Shown here: positions 16,963-25,859 of the stretch, piece by piece
How the letters are laid out: the number at the start of each line of letters is the position of its first letter
Position numbering within the stretch: position 1 is the first letter of the stretch
Source: CAZVCG01 sp964649675
Lineage (GTDB): Bacteria; Pseudomonadota; Alphaproteobacteria; UBA9219
DNA length: 64,000 bases
Reading direction: 5' to 3'
NCBI GenBank assembly: GCA_964649675.1
Contig: CAZYPX010000001.1
Span: 1-64,000, forward strand
Program-made: the position numbers and the translations under genes
Notes under the pieces: model-generated
What the model was told of the DNA's origin: nothing
What the model saw: the letters and a program-made list of their open reading frames with translations, nothing else
The model's database searches: none

Positions 16963-19470
16963 TTAACCCGCTACGTTTCCGCGATATTCCACAACAGTCA
17001 GAACGGTATCGTATAAACCAACATCTTCAAGCTCGTGCTTGTTGATACCAGTGTATTCAAGGCTAGCATCCTCATAGCGTTTAAATTTGTAGACAGCATC
17101 ATTCATCAATGCGCTGTTGAAAACGCCAAGGCTGACCAGTAGCTCGAAGTCTTTGACGATCAATCCCGTAACTTTTTTAAACAGGCCGGGTTCAAGCTGA
17201 GTGACAACATCTCTTAAGGCTTTCTCGCGGTAATCCGTGAGATACATAAAAACGGGAATACGCGTGGCAAACTTGATAAGCTTTTCTTGAATTTGCTTGC
17301 GAAGGCTTTTGTATTCTCTTTCTTCTTCGCTTAACTGCTTCTTTTCTTTAGCCGTCAGTTCACGCTCATTGGCTGCTTGTTTGGCCTTTTGGACAGCATC
17401 TGATTTGTTAATGATCGTTTCAATATCCTCATTGAGTGTGCGAAACCCTTCAATTCGCATTAATGCATCCATCGCGTCCTTATTTTTCATCAAGCGGTGC
17501 AGAGTGTTGTTGTCCACATTGACCAACAGAGCACTTTCCCAACGCCGTGCCAGCAGCGTGGCTGTCGTACCACTCATTGCCATATCTAATACACCGGCGG
17601 CATTGATTTGCTTCATCGAACTACCGTCGTAAGCCAGTACGGGCAGGAAGTGTATAAACTCCTCAACCTTTTTCTCGGGGTTCGCTTCATCAATGTTCAA
17701 ACGGCAGCTGTAATCTGCGATCTGACGAAGCGCACGATCGGGTGCAAAATCAAAAACGTAACACTCACGCTTGATGATTTCCTGCTTGTTCGGTGATTTG
17801 CTATCAGGGTTTTTGATGACCCACGGCGTCTGTACGCGGAACGCGGCCTGAAAATATGTCTCAGGACTTGAGCAATTTCTCAACATGAGAATACCAGTCC
17901 AAGGCTTAACCGAGACACCAGTGGTTAACTTACCGCAAGAAAGTGTAATGGTCTTTGAAATTAAAGGGTTGTCCATTGCATCTTCAACAGGTGGTAATGC
18001 CGCAACACCGAGACCTGCCTCAGAACCTGCAGCAACAATAATCTTATAGTCCTGGTAAAATTTGTTCTGCCGTTGCTTAAGCAAGTTTTTCATCGCATGG
18101 CACGATGAGACAGAAGGCAAAAACCAAAAAGTATGAGAAAGCACGTTAAGCAGTCGCGCGTCTGAAAAAGGCATGGGTGGTTTTTCTGCACCAAGCTTCA
18201 AGTTATCGACAGTTGTTTCCAAGAACGCACCACGTATCAAATCCAGCCATTTCTGGACATCGCTTTCATATTTAAACTTAGCTTTTGAGCCTTCACCGTT
18301 CGCTGAAAAAAAGATGTTCAAGTCGAACTGGTTATACTCCCCGCCCATGGCGATCTCACGAATAGAATCCGGCAACTGGTAGGTTAGCATGACCAAACGT
18401 GGCAAAGACTCATAAGGGTTGTTTTCGCCCTTCCATTTTTCCTTGGCGCGCTGCTCATCAGAATATGTCCAATTATAAATCTGTTCCTCGATGAACTCAC
18501 CAGCAGCAATAGCGCGGAAAGGAGTGCCTGAGAGATAAAGGTATGCCGAAGTTGTAATCGGCATATTGCTCTCGTCAAAAAATTCCAAGCCTCTACCTTC
18601 GGCATCACGTATTTCTCGCTCGTCCTCGGCTTCAAAGAGATCTTTCGCGTTCTCGCGCCACGCGCCGTAATGATATTCGTCAAAGGCTACGCAATCCCAA
18701 TTTGTGGTGTGCACCCATTCATTTCTCGCCTTGATGCCACCAGCGGAATTTTTGCCCAAATAGTCTTGAAATGAGCCAAAGCAAACGATAGGCCTCTTCG
18801 GGTCAGCTTCCTCAAAAGAAAGACCGTTCCTGGAAATAAACTGCCAGCCTTTGAAATCGACGTGAGATTTAAGATCTTCCTCCCAGGCGCTCTGCACAGC
18901 GGGCTTAAAGGTCAAAACTAAAATGCGCTTCCATCCCATCTTTTTGGCAAGCTGATAGGTGGCGAATGTCTTGCCAAAACGCATTTTCGCGTTCCAAAGG
19001 AAGTGTGGCGTCTTCTTAGGATTTTCTTTCCTGAAACTTTTAAAGTAGGCAGCTGTTTTCTCTACAGCTTCCTGCTGTTCGGGTCGCATCCCAAAATCCA
19101 GCGTCCGGTTCTCCTCATTCTCAATCCCATCACGCACGGCGACGATTGACGCCTTCACGTCTTTCACGGAACACTTGAACCATTCGCCATCAGGGTTCTT
19201 GAAACCCTTCTTCTTCAAATGGCGATGAATATCGTGATCAGTGAAAGAGCTGCCGTCCTTGCGCATGGCAGATTCTTCAAGCACGATTTCGTACGGAAGT
19301 TTTCCGGGACGAAGCGTCGGGTATTGTTGTGCAACACGACTTTTAACATCCACGCTGGTAAAGCCAACTTTTAACAACCCGGCATATTGGGGGTTTGTAT
19401 CACGGTAAGCATAGATTGTTGGCTTAGCCTCTGGCCTTGGCGGAAAGAAAACATCACTCATCCGTGACAT
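16963..19470 (-). CDS. GIY-YIG (T5orf172-like) nuclease fused to DEAD/DEAH helicase
   Basis: An 835-residue fusion. Seen: an N-terminal GIY-YIG/T5orf172-like domain at about residues 18-110 (IYAYRD...LLKVGFTS, then a conserved Arg and Glu), followed by an SF2 helicase: Walker A in WNAKMRFGKTFATYQL (about 162-177), DEYH box in CVAFDEYHYGAW (about 263), motif III in YLSGTPFRA, and a C-terminal helicase half. A charged coiled coil is at about 690-750. It starts inside the 3' end of the upstream methylase gene (17-base overlap, or 8 if the second Met is used), so the two are translated together. Expected role: ATP-driven restriction subunit of a restriction-modification system. Which DNA it cuts is unknown. 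Confidence 0.78.
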   Translation of the reverse strand: MSRMSDVFFPPRPEAKPTIYAYRDTNPQYAGLLKVGFTSVDVKSRVAQQYPTLRPGKLPYEIVLEESAMRKDGSSFTDHDIHRHLKKKGFKNPDGEWFKCSVKDVKASIVAVRDGIENEENRTLDFGMRPEQQEAVEKTAAYFKSFRKENPKKTPHFLWNAKMRFGKTFATYQLAKKMGWKRILVLTFKPAVQSAWEEDLKSHVDFKGWQFISRNGLSFEEADPKRPIVCFGSFQDYLGKNSAGGIKARNEWVHTTNWDCVAFDEYHYGAWRENAKDLFEAEDEREIRDAEGRGLEFFDESNMPITTSAYLYLSGTPFRAIAAGEFIEEQIYNWTYSDEQRAKEKWKGENNPYESLPRLVMLTYQLPDSIREIAMGGEYNQFDLNIFFSANGEGSKAKFKYESDVQKWLDLIRGAFLETTVDNLKLGAEKPPMPFSDARLLNVLSHTFWFLPSVSSCHAMKNLLKQRQNKFYQDYKIIVAAGSEAGLGVAALPPVEDAMDNPLISKTITLSCGKLTTGVSVKPWTGILMLRNCSSPETYFQAAFRVQTPWVIKNPDSKSPNKQEIIKRECYVFDFAPDRALRQIADYSCRLNIDEANPEKKVEEFIHFLPVLAYDGSSMKQINAAGVLDMAMSGTTATLLARRWESALLVNVDNNTLHRLMKNKDAMDALMRIEGFRTLNEDIETIINKSDAVQKAKQAANERELTAKEKKQLSEEEREYKSLRKQIQEKLIKFATRIPVFMYLTDYREKALRDVVTQLEPGLFKKVTGLIVKDFELLVSLGVFNSALMNDAVYKFKRYEDASLEYTGINKHELEDVGLYDTVLTVVEYRGNVAG

Positions 19471-21022
19471 CCCCTATCAAATCACTATCCATTGGACGAA
19501 CCATTGATTCAATAAATGCGATGTCCTTCTTGTCCAAAGCATATTTCTTGTACAACTTCTCGTCCGTCCACTCCTTGGAAAAATCCTGCATAGGCACGAA
19601 GGTATAGACCCTACGGGTAGTATCCTGAGATGGCTTGTGCAGGAGAATTAGTAGCCGTGTAAGGCGGCATGATAGGTAGGATAACACGCTCTCAGCTTGT
19701 TTTTGGGATTCTAGCGGCCCAATACATAAATATGTTTCAGAAGAGATCGTACCCGGCTCACCAATAAAAGGGGTGCTTATGATCTTATGTGGGTAGGTAT
19801 CTTTGTTGCCAGTCCCTGGAGCAGCTCGACCAGTGAAAACTTTCCATTTATCGATGTATTGGGTTCCGGATGTAATCCTTTCTCTTGGGGTGTAGCCTAC
19901 GCCCCCGTTCTGATAAACTGTCACATCATTGCTACGTTTGGCTGTTTTACCCTTGAATGTAGTCTCTAAACCGAACGGCTTCCTAGAACTAACCAAACGA
20001 TCAAAGCGCTTTGTTTCAGGCAGAGCGAGTGTTTGGGTTTGACCAGTCTCGACAGCGATGACTTTCTTAAGAATAGAAAGGCCTTCATTGAAACGAATAA
20101 AGACATCAGCTCCTTCTTCTCTAAGAGGCCGAACGGTTGTCGAAACCGGCCAATCCTTAAAGTGAGTGCTTACCTTACAAGGACCTGGATTGTCGCGGTC
20201 CCAAAGAAAGTAACAGACGCCTCCTTTGAGGCCGACACCGGGAAAAACATCGGAAGCACTTAGATAGTCATCAATAGAACGCAATCGGTTGTCGGAAAGC
20301 ATCCCGTCTCTGAATTCATCCAGTCCCTTGCCACCAGAAAACCATCTGGAAGGAATAATCATGCTCAAATATCGCGGATTTAATTTTTTAGCTTGTTCAA
20401 CAAATTTATCGTAAATGGGTGCAGCGCTAGTTCCGAAGCCAGAGTCACTCAACTGGTAGGGCGGGTTTCCTACAATGACGTCAAATCTCATGTTGAATAT
20501 CCTTTCCGGCTCGTTGGTATGTATAAATTCATAGGCATGTGTTTCTAGTCCTTCTTCGCGCGAATAATTCTCTTGGCTTGCTCCACAGAACTCGCATTTT
20601 CCATTTTTCCAAGCATGTTCGGTGTGCACGTAGCGAATGTTTCCCGCCTCCCGCTTAAACGCATTTGTGACAGAATAGTCTCCGTTAGCTTTTTTCGAAC
20701 AGTACACCGAACGTCGCGATAAAAGGGATGTCATCTCAGTGATGGAAATCCCGTAAAGCTGTTTTCCGTAGATATGGTCAATGCGCTTTTGCAAATCTGG
20801 AATTTCCTTTTCAAGTCCTTTCAAAAGGCGCTTCGCTATTTCTCTCAGGAACACACCAGATTTGCACACAGGGTCAAGAAAAGTCGCGTTTTTGTCCTGC
20901 CAAATCGTTTCAGGCAAAAGGTTAAGAACAAGATTTGCGACTAGGGGCGGCGTAAAAACCTCGTCGTTGCTCAAGTTGGCAAGACAGCTCAAAACATCCG
21001 GATTGTAGTTGATCTTAAGCAT
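19454..21022 (-). CDS. Eco57I-like adenine-specific DNA methylase subunit
   Basis: A 522-residue N6-adenine methylase. Seen: EVFTPPLVANLVLNLLP (about 20-36), motif I-like FLDPVCKSGVFLREIAKRL (about 47-65; Cys-Lys-Ser replaces the usual Gly-rich loop), a CxxC zinc-knuckle-like segment CEFCGAS (about 145), the catalytic NPPY in FDVIVGNPPYQLSD (about 186-199) and a C-terminal target-recognition half. The stop overlaps the helicase start; the start overlaps the previous gene's stop by 8 bases. It forms a restriction-modification unit with its neighbours. Motif I is diverged, and a better motif I is in the partner at 21015-21671, so SAM binding may be shared between the two. Confidence 0.8.
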   Translation of the reverse strand: MLKINYNPDVLSCLANLSNDEVFTPPLVANLVLNLLPETIWQDKNATFLDPVCKSGVFLREIAKRLLKGLEKEIPDLQKRIDHIYGKQLYGISITEMTSLLSRRSVYCSKKANGDYSVTNAFKREAGNIRYVHTEHAWKNGKCEFCGASQENYSREEGLETHAYEFIHTNEPERIFNMRFDVIVGNPPYQLSDSGFGTSAAPIYDKFVEQAKKLNPRYLSMIIPSRWFSGGKGLDEFRDGMLSDNRLRSIDDYLSASDVFPGVGLKGGVCYFLWDRDNPGPCKVSTHFKDWPVSTTVRPLREEGADVFIRFNEGLSILKKVIAVETGQTQTLALPETKRFDRLVSSRKPFGLETTFKGKTAKRSNDVTVYQNGGVGYTPRERITSGTQYIDKWKVFTGRAAPGTGNKDTYPHKIISTPFIGEPGTISSETYLCIGPLESQKQAESVLSYLSCRLTRLLILLHKPSQDTTRRVYTFVPMQDFSKEWTDEKLYKKYALDKKDIAFIESMVRPMDSDLIGDVTDE

Positions 21023-21671
21023 TGTCGCTCAACTTCAAAAAATGCATCAGCGGAAATTCTCTGACAGGCTTCGGGATGATTGCTGGTTCGTTTAAATCGG
21101 AAAAAAGAGTCATTTCGCCCATTGGCTGGTAATCCAGCAAATGAGCTAAAGAATAGTCCCGGCGCTTGATCATGCTTCCATTGACCGCAGACCATTCAGC
21201 AAAAATGATGGGTTCTTGCTTGCCACAAACCGTTTTCATAGTCAGCGCATCGCCCCACAGTATGTTTTTGCTAAAAATGAATTTGACCGACTGGCGACAG
21301 GCCTCGTTGCATTCTTTGCTATAAAGAGACGTATACCGGTCATCAAAAAGATCGAAAAGTCTCTGACGACATTGAAAGACGTTATCCTCCAGAATGTCTA
21401 CGCCGTAGATTGAAGAGACTGCTAAAACAGCGTATCTTTCGTATTCGAGTTTGCTTTTCTTATAGCGGCTCTCTACGATGGCCAACTTGCGCCGCAAAAC
21501 CTCGATGAGAAAATTTCCCGTTCCGCAGGCAGGTTCCAAGAAGCGGGATTCGATCCTATCGGTTTCCTGCCTAACGAGATTAAGCATCGCATTTACTTCC
21601 CTTTCAGGAGTAAACACCTCTCCGTGATCATTCACACGTTGTTTTGATTTGATTTGCAAAGCGCTAAACAT
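21015..21671 (-). CDS. Methylase-like partner with motif I but no NPPY
   Basis: A 218-residue protein reading like the N-terminal half of an Eco57I-type methylase. Seen: HGEVFTPEREVNAMLNLV, a perfect motif I FLEPACGTGNFLIEVLRRKL (about 44-63), IYGVDILEDNV (motif II) and NILWGDAL (motif III). Where motif IV should be, it reads IIFAEWS and the catalytic NPPY is absent; the protein ends soon after. I chose the ATG at 21671, which overlaps the HTH gene's stop and has AAGGGA upstream, over the frame start at 21827. Either it is a non-catalytic partner that binds SAM for the next subunit, or a decayed paralog. The tight overlaps argue for an intact, working operon. Confidence 0.72.
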   Translation of the reverse strand: MFSALQIKSKQRVNDHGEVFTPEREVNAMLNLVRQETDRIESRFLEPACGTGNFLIEVLRRKLAIVESRYKKSKLEYERYAVLAVSSIYGVDILEDNVFQCRQRLFDLFDDRYTSLYSKECNEACRQSVKFIFSKNILWGDALTMKTVCGKQEPIIFAEWSAVNGSMIKRRDYSLAHLLDYQPMGEMTLFSDLNEPAIIPKPVREFPLMHFLKLSDNA

Positions 21672-21888
21672 TTCTTCCCTTCTTTTTGCTGCTGCGCGCC
21701 CAGGCGTCAATTTCATCCAATCGAAAGCGCCACGTGCCGCCGACTTTGAAGGCAGGAATTTCGCCTCGTGTAAGAAGGGTATAGATTGAGCGTTCCGTGA
21801 CCTTGAGGTAAGCGGCGACTTCCTCAACGGTAAAGACCTCTGGCAAGCGTATCTTTTGCGACTCTGTCATAGGGCGTAAAATATTCAA
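21664..21888 (-). CDS. Excisionase/MerR-like helix-turn-helix protein
   Basis: A 74-residue DNA-binding protein (68 if the ATG at 21870 is used; the longer start is TTG). Seen: the HTH_17 motif VFTVEEVAAYLKVTERSIYTLL followed by RGEIPAFKVGGTWRFRLDEID, the standard excisionase-type winged helix. It is the first gene of the four-gene restriction operon and overlaps the methylase-like gene by 8 bases. Probable role: controller protein of the operon, comparable to C-proteins; excision of the island is a less likely alternative. Confidence 0.8.
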   Translation of the reverse strand: MNILRPMTESQKIRLPEVFTVEEVAAYLKVTERSIYTLLTRGEIPAFKVGGTWRFRLDEIDAWARSSKKKGRNV

Positions 21889-22003
21889 AACTTTTCATTC
21901 CTGCAATCCTCCGTTTGACCCCTCCGTGCATGGCGGGGATCTTGTTGGAGGAATTGCTTCAAACGTGTCAGAAGTCCAGTTCTACGGCCCTTTCTTAAAT
22001 TGG

Positions 22004-22432
22004 TTAATCCACCTGTTGCGCCGTCAGGAACATCGCTTTTTCGAGAGCGGCGAAAAACTGCTGGTATGGCTGCGGATCCTCGATGGCTTGAATGTTGTAC
22101 TGGGCGTTGGCCCGGACGATGAGTTGGGTGGTGCCTCTGTCTCGGACGCTGACGGTCATGCGCATGGCATAGCCGTTAAGCTTAGTGCCGCTAACGGTTC
22201 CAAGCGTGGCGTCGGCCTTGTCGATCACGAAGCCTAAATCCTGCAGGGTGGCTATGACTGTGCGCAGCGTTTTTTGCTTGTCCGTCGTATCGAAGGCACG
22301 GCTTTGCATGCTGCGTAAGGCGACTTGGCTCTCGGATGTGGCCAGGGCTTGATCGCGGCTGTTCGTCTGACAGGCAGCCAGTGAAAAGGCCAGCAAGGAA
22401 AGGGCAAGCATTTTGGATAATTTGGAGGACAT
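22004..22432 (-). CDS. Lipoprotein of unknown function (paralog A)
   Basis: A 142-residue lipoprotein. Seen: signal peptide KMLALSLLAFSLAAC with lipobox LAAC (Cys at residue 21), then a mature domain with TLQDLGFVIDKADATLGTVSGTK and a C-terminal FFAALEKAMFLTAQQ. The start at 22432 has AAGGA 8 bases upstream. The same blocks occur in the gene just before it (QDLGFNLEESETDLGVVVGSK; FFDKLSQSVFLTAHE), so the two are paralogs. They form an operon of three lipoproteins. No function recognised; the fold is likely a small periplasmic alpha/beta domain. Confidence 0.65.
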   Translation of the reverse strand: MSSKLSKMLALSLLAFSLAACQTNSRDQALATSESQVALRSMQSRAFDTTDKQKTLRTVIATLQDLGFVIDKADATLGTVSGTKLNGYAMRMTVSVRDRGTTQLIVRANAQYNIQAIEDPQPYQQFFAALEKAMFLTAQQVD

Positions 22433-22451
22433 CGATTGTTCCTTTGACGAG

Positions 22452-22973
22452 TTAGATTTCATGTGCGGTTAGGAAGACGGACTGGGAAAGTTTGTCGAAG
22501 AATTCCTGATAAAGCTTCGGATCGTCCAAGGGTTCGGTTGTGGAAACCTGCCCACGGTTGTTCCAAACCACGCGCTGGAAGGTAACGCGAGCGGCTGTCT
22601 CATTGTCACCTGTTTGACGGGTAATAAGGCTCACGCGAATTTTTTGGTTTTGATCGATGGGCATGTTCACGCCGAACATGACGGCCATAAAGACGGCTCC
22701 CGCGACCTGTCCAGCCTCTGTGGCATCTCGATCCTTCGAGCCAACAACGACGCCAAGATCCGTTTCGCTTTCCTCAAGATTGAAACCAAGATCCTGCAAG
22801 ACTTGTGCGCCTGCCGTCAGGAGCTTTTTTTCATCCTTGGTTTCAAAGCGGCGGGTTTGTGACTGTCTCTGTTGAAGGTTTTCCTGGCTTAGTTCCAAAG
22901 CTTCCTTTGGTACGGTCTGTGCGCAAGCGGTCATAATGAGCAAAAGAGAAAGGCAAAAAGCAGCTTTACGCAT
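22452..22973 (-). CDS. Lipoprotein of unknown function (paralog B)
   Basis: A 173-residue lipoprotein. Seen: signal peptide AFCLSLLLIMTAC with lipobox (Cys at about residue 17), a mature domain with AGAQVLQDLGFNLEESETDLGV split by an inserted hydrophobic segment (QVAGAVFMAVMFGVNMPI, about 85-105) that the smaller paralog lacks. The start at 22973 follows GGGGG 5 bases upstream. It sits 10 bases after the first lipoprotein gene. The extra segment could be a loop buried in a membrane partner. Role unknown. Confidence 0.65.
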   Translation of the reverse strand: MRKAAFCLSLLLIMTACAQTVPKEALELSQENLQQRQSQTRRFETKDEKKLLTAGAQVLQDLGFNLEESETDLGVVVGSKDRDATEAGQVAGAVFMAVMFGVNMPIDQNQKIRVSLITRQTGDNETAARVTFQRVVWNNRGQVSTTEPLDDPKLYQEFFDKLSQSVFLTAHEI

Positions 22974-22983
22974 CACATCCCCC

Positions 22984-23433
22984 TTAGAAGCTGGAGGAAC
23001 GATAAGCATAGTCGCGGACGCGGCCTGCTTCGTCGAATTTAACAATGATGGTCAAAGTCCGCTGCGTGGTACTGGATGCGCCGGCACCGCTGCTCATACC
23101 GCCGCCAAGACCGCCCAGCAACCCAGCGCCTCCCGTTGCCCCAGCACCGCCAAAAATCAGGCCAAGGCCGCCGGAGGACGTTGAATAAACCTTCTCGGTG
23201 GCCACTTTGTCATAAACCCAGCTTTCGCGTCGCTTTTCGTCAGTTGTGACCATGTTGGGCGAGCCAAGGACTTCAACCACCTCTGCCGAGGTCATGCCGT
23301 TGCGTATTTCACGCTGTGCGGCAGCGACTGTAAGCCTCTCCTTGTCTTGATTGGACACAGCCGCGCGGTGATCCTGCGCCGACGCACAGGCAACCAGAGG
23401 CAAAAATAAGCCAATTGTCAGAATTTTACGCAT
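22984..23433 (-). CDS. SmpA/BamE-like lipoprotein
   Basis: A 149-residue lipoprotein and the first gene of the three-gene lipoprotein operon. Seen: signal peptide KILTIGLFLPLVAC (Cys at about 16), the BamE/SmpA-type block IRNGMTSAEVVEVLGSPNMV (about 44-63) followed by RESWVYD, a Gly-rich stretch (about 90-118, GLGLIFGGAGATGGAGLL) and a beta-strand end LTIIVKFDEAGRVRDYAY. BamE helps the outer-membrane assembly machine, but this one has a Gly-rich insert absent from BamE, so the same job should not be assumed. It starts at an ATG preceded by GGAGAT. Confidence 0.7.
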   Translation of the reverse strand: MRKILTIGLFLPLVACASAQDHRAAVSNQDKERLTVAAAQREIRNGMTSAEVVEVLGSPNMVTTDEKRRESWVYDKVATEKVYSTSSGGLGLIFGGAGATGGAGLLGGLGGGMSSGAGASSTTQRTLTIIVKFDEAGRVRDYAYRSSSF

Positions 23434-23562
23434 ACAAATCTCCATAGCTGCGGGAAGCAAGCACGTGATAGCACGGTGATGTGCCAATTCCGGTCACATT
23501 GCCCCTTGGTCGCATGAGGTTTTCTGTGGCAAGGTGAGGCAAATCATTAACGAGCTAAAACC

Positions 23563-24552
23563 ATGCGTTTTGAAAAAGCGGAAGACTTGCTTAACCTTGC
23601 CTTTGCCATGCAGTCATCTGCGGATGGTGTTGCACTGGCAGAAATAGAAGAGATGTTCGAGGTCTCGCGCCGAACAGCTATGCGAATGCGCGATGCAGTC
23701 GTTCGCGTCTATCCGCAGGCCGAGGAAACCACGGACGAGAACAGGATCAAGCGCTGGCGCATTCCGAATGCGGTGAACGGCAGACATCTCTGCCTAACCC
23801 CCGACGAACTCGCGACCCTTGATATGGCTGCCAAGGCGTTCAACGGGAAAGGCCTTGCACTACAGTCCAAGGCGCTGCGTTCGTTATGCGGAAAAATCAA
23901 AAGCTTTCAACGATGTGACATTTCACGCCGTGTCGAACCCGATCTGGAGGCGCTGATCGAAGCCGAAGGGCTTGCCGCACGTCCTGGCCCGAAGCCCAAA
24001 ATCCAAGTTGAACACCTTCATTCTTTGCGCGAAGCCATTAAAGCCTGCCGCATCGTAGAGCTTCATTATCGTGGCAAAGGCAAGAAGGACGCCGAGGTCA
24101 AACGCATTTGCCCTTACGGCTTTCTTTACGGGCACCGCCACTATCTTGTTGGCGGCGCTGCTCAGAAGGATCGCGCGGGATCCTATTATCTCTTTTGCCT
24201 CTCCCAGATTGATGGCGTAACCATCACAAAGGAAAGCTTCCGGCGGGATCCGTCATTCAACCTGCAATCCTATGCTGAACAAGCTTTTGGCGTATGGATG
24301 GAAAAGCCGCAGGAAATTGTCTGGAAGTTCTCACCGCGTGCTGCTGTTGCTGCACGGGATTTTGTGTTCCACCCCAAGCAGACGATTGAGGAAAAAAAGG
24401 ACGGTTCTCTGATCGTGCGCTTCAAGGCAGGAGGCATGCTTGAGATGGCATGGCATCTGTACATGTGGGGTGATCAGGTTGAAGTGATTAAGCCACATGA
24501 ACTGAAGAAAATGTTAAAGAGCAGACCGTCAAAGTGGGAAGGTTTGCCCTAA
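23563..24552 (+). CDS. WYL-domain transcriptional regulator
   Basis: A 329-residue regulator. Seen: an N-terminal winged helix (SADGVALAEIEEMFEVSRRTAMRMRDAV, about 18-45, split by a turn), a central WYL domain (about 150-230; LREAIKACRIVELHYRGKG, then RICPYGFLYGHRHYLVG) and a C-terminal WCX domain to the end. WYL regulators control many phage-defence operons and may sense a ligand, such as an oligonucleotide, in the WYL pocket. Its stop overlaps the start of the nuclease gene by one base (TAATG), so the two form a regulator-effector pair. The promoter lies in the 129-base gap to the divergent lipoprotein operon. Confidence 0.83.
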   Translation: MRFEKAEDLLNLAFAMQSSADGVALAEIEEMFEVSRRTAMRMRDAVVRVYPQAEETTDENRIKRWRIPNAVNGRHLCLTPDELATLDMAAKAFNGKGLALQSKALRSLCGKIKSFQRCDISRRVEPDLEALIEAEGLAARPGPKPKIQVEHLHSLREAIKACRIVELHYRGKGKKDAEVKRICPYGFLYGHRHYLVGGAAQKDRAGSYYLFCLSQIDGVTITKESFRRDPSFNLQSYAEQAFGVWMEKPQEIVWKFSPRAAVAARDFVFHPKQTIEEKKDGSLIVRFKAGGMLEMAWHLYMWGDQVEVIKPHELKKMLKSRPSKWEGLP

Positions 24553-25859
24553 TGCTCAATCCATTCGATCAATACGATGGCGATGAAAATAGGCTAACGC
24601 ATGCGTTGGCGATCACCCTTGAACGTAGCTCCGCCTTTCTAGAAGCATTTGTTAATCAATGTGGTGCGAAGCGTGCACTCGGCAAAAAAGTCAGGGTGGA
24701 GATACAAGTTGTCATGCACTCTGCTGATGCTTCTGAGGAAACAGCCATCCCAGATCTCTTACTTGTTGATGAGGAAGGACGGCGAGGTCTCATTTTTGAG
24801 GTTAAGGTAGGCTCTCCATTGAAATTAGAGCAACTAAAGCGCCATGAATCTCGCGCTCGTGACTATGGAATAGATGTCGCAGGTAAATACGCGATCACAG
24901 GCAGACAAATTGATGCATTGAAGATTGAACAATGGAAGCAAACTTCTATTCAGAAAGACTGGCACCACATCGCGTGGACTGCAATTTATGAGTCAGCCAA
25001 CAAACTAAAAGCTAAATGCAGCTGGTCTGCTGATCTCGCTGATTACCTTGGAATTGTAGCGGCTCAGAGAGGAGATGACGATATGGATGGTAGGGTAAAA
25101 TTGACAACATTTACCGGCATTCCCTTTAAAGCACCGCATAGAAAAAAAAATCAAGAAGGCATGTATGACTACGATCCAAACCAAGCAAAGCGACATCTAT
25201 TGGCTTTAGTCGACTGCCTCGAAAGTGATCAAAGATTATTGACCGACCTTGGTTTTCTTAAAGGACAGAAACCACGGCGTCGCGGCAGTGTCGAGGTATC
25301 GAACGCTGTATGGGATTATCTCTCACCGTTGGGGCAAGAGGATCACCACATTAGCGGCTATCATTTTACCATCGGTATCGCCACAGATCATGCAAGTGCG
25401 ATGCTGACGGTTCCGAATGCAAGTGACGAATTTAGAAAATTAAGGCGATTTGTGAAAGATAAAGGCGAAGCTGCATTTGAAAAGCTTATACATAGTTTTC
25501 TCCAGAGAATTAGAGATTTAAACCTCGACAGGTTTGGTTTTCAGCCATGCATTGTCATGAAACAGCGCCGCTATAGAACCATGCGAGAGGTTTATGCAGT
25601 CGATGGTTCTTTGACATTCGATTTAAGAACGCTTGTTGGTCGTCCTGCAGAGGGGAAAGCGCCCGCCATACATAGGCAGCCCGAATGGACATCGTTCTGT
25701 TATCAACTTCTGAAAGATAAAAATTCAAATATCCAGTTTCAGATCGGTCTTCATTTTATGTACGGTTTTACAGAGGAATTAAATCGGGCAGAAGCGGCTG
25801 AATATTTTAAAAATTCGCTGAGAGCTACAACAGTCTTTTTGCAGGAGTTAAAGTCTTAA
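24552..25859 (+). CDS. PD-(D/E)XK nuclease superfamily protein
   Basis: A 435-residue protein with an N-terminal nuclease fold. Seen: ENRLTHALAITLERS (about 11-25), typical of the PDDEXK_4-like group, the active-site triad in AIPDLLLVDEEG...GLIFEVKV (Asp about 71, Glu and Lys about 86-88), and a long C-terminal region (about 180-435) with no recognised domain. I chose the ATG at 24552, coupled to the WYL stop. The C-terminal region may bind a partner or target. It ends by overlapping the convergent RecB-helicase gene in TTAA. A role in defence is inferred from the WYL partner and the island. Confidence 0.72.
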   Translation: MLNPFDQYDGDENRLTHALAITLERSSAFLEAFVNQCGAKRALGKKVRVEIQVVMHSADASEETAIPDLLLVDEEGRRGLIFEVKVGSPLKLEQLKRHESRARDYGIDVAGKYAITGRQIDALKIEQWKQTSIQKDWHHIAWTAIYESANKLKAKCSWSADLADYLGIVAAQRGDDDMDGRVKLTTFTGIPFKAPHRKKNQEGMYDYDPNQAKRHLLALVDCLESDQRLLTDLGFLKGQKPRRRGSVEVSNAVWDYLSPLGQEDHHISGYHFTIGIATDHASAMLTVPNASDEFRKLRRFVKDKGEAAFEKLIHSFLQRIRDLNLDRFGFQPCIVMKQRRYRTMREVYAVDGSLTFDLRTLVGRPAEGKAPAIHRQPEWTSFCYQLLKDKNSNIQFQIGLHFMYGFTEELNRAEAAEYFKNSLRATTVFLQELKS

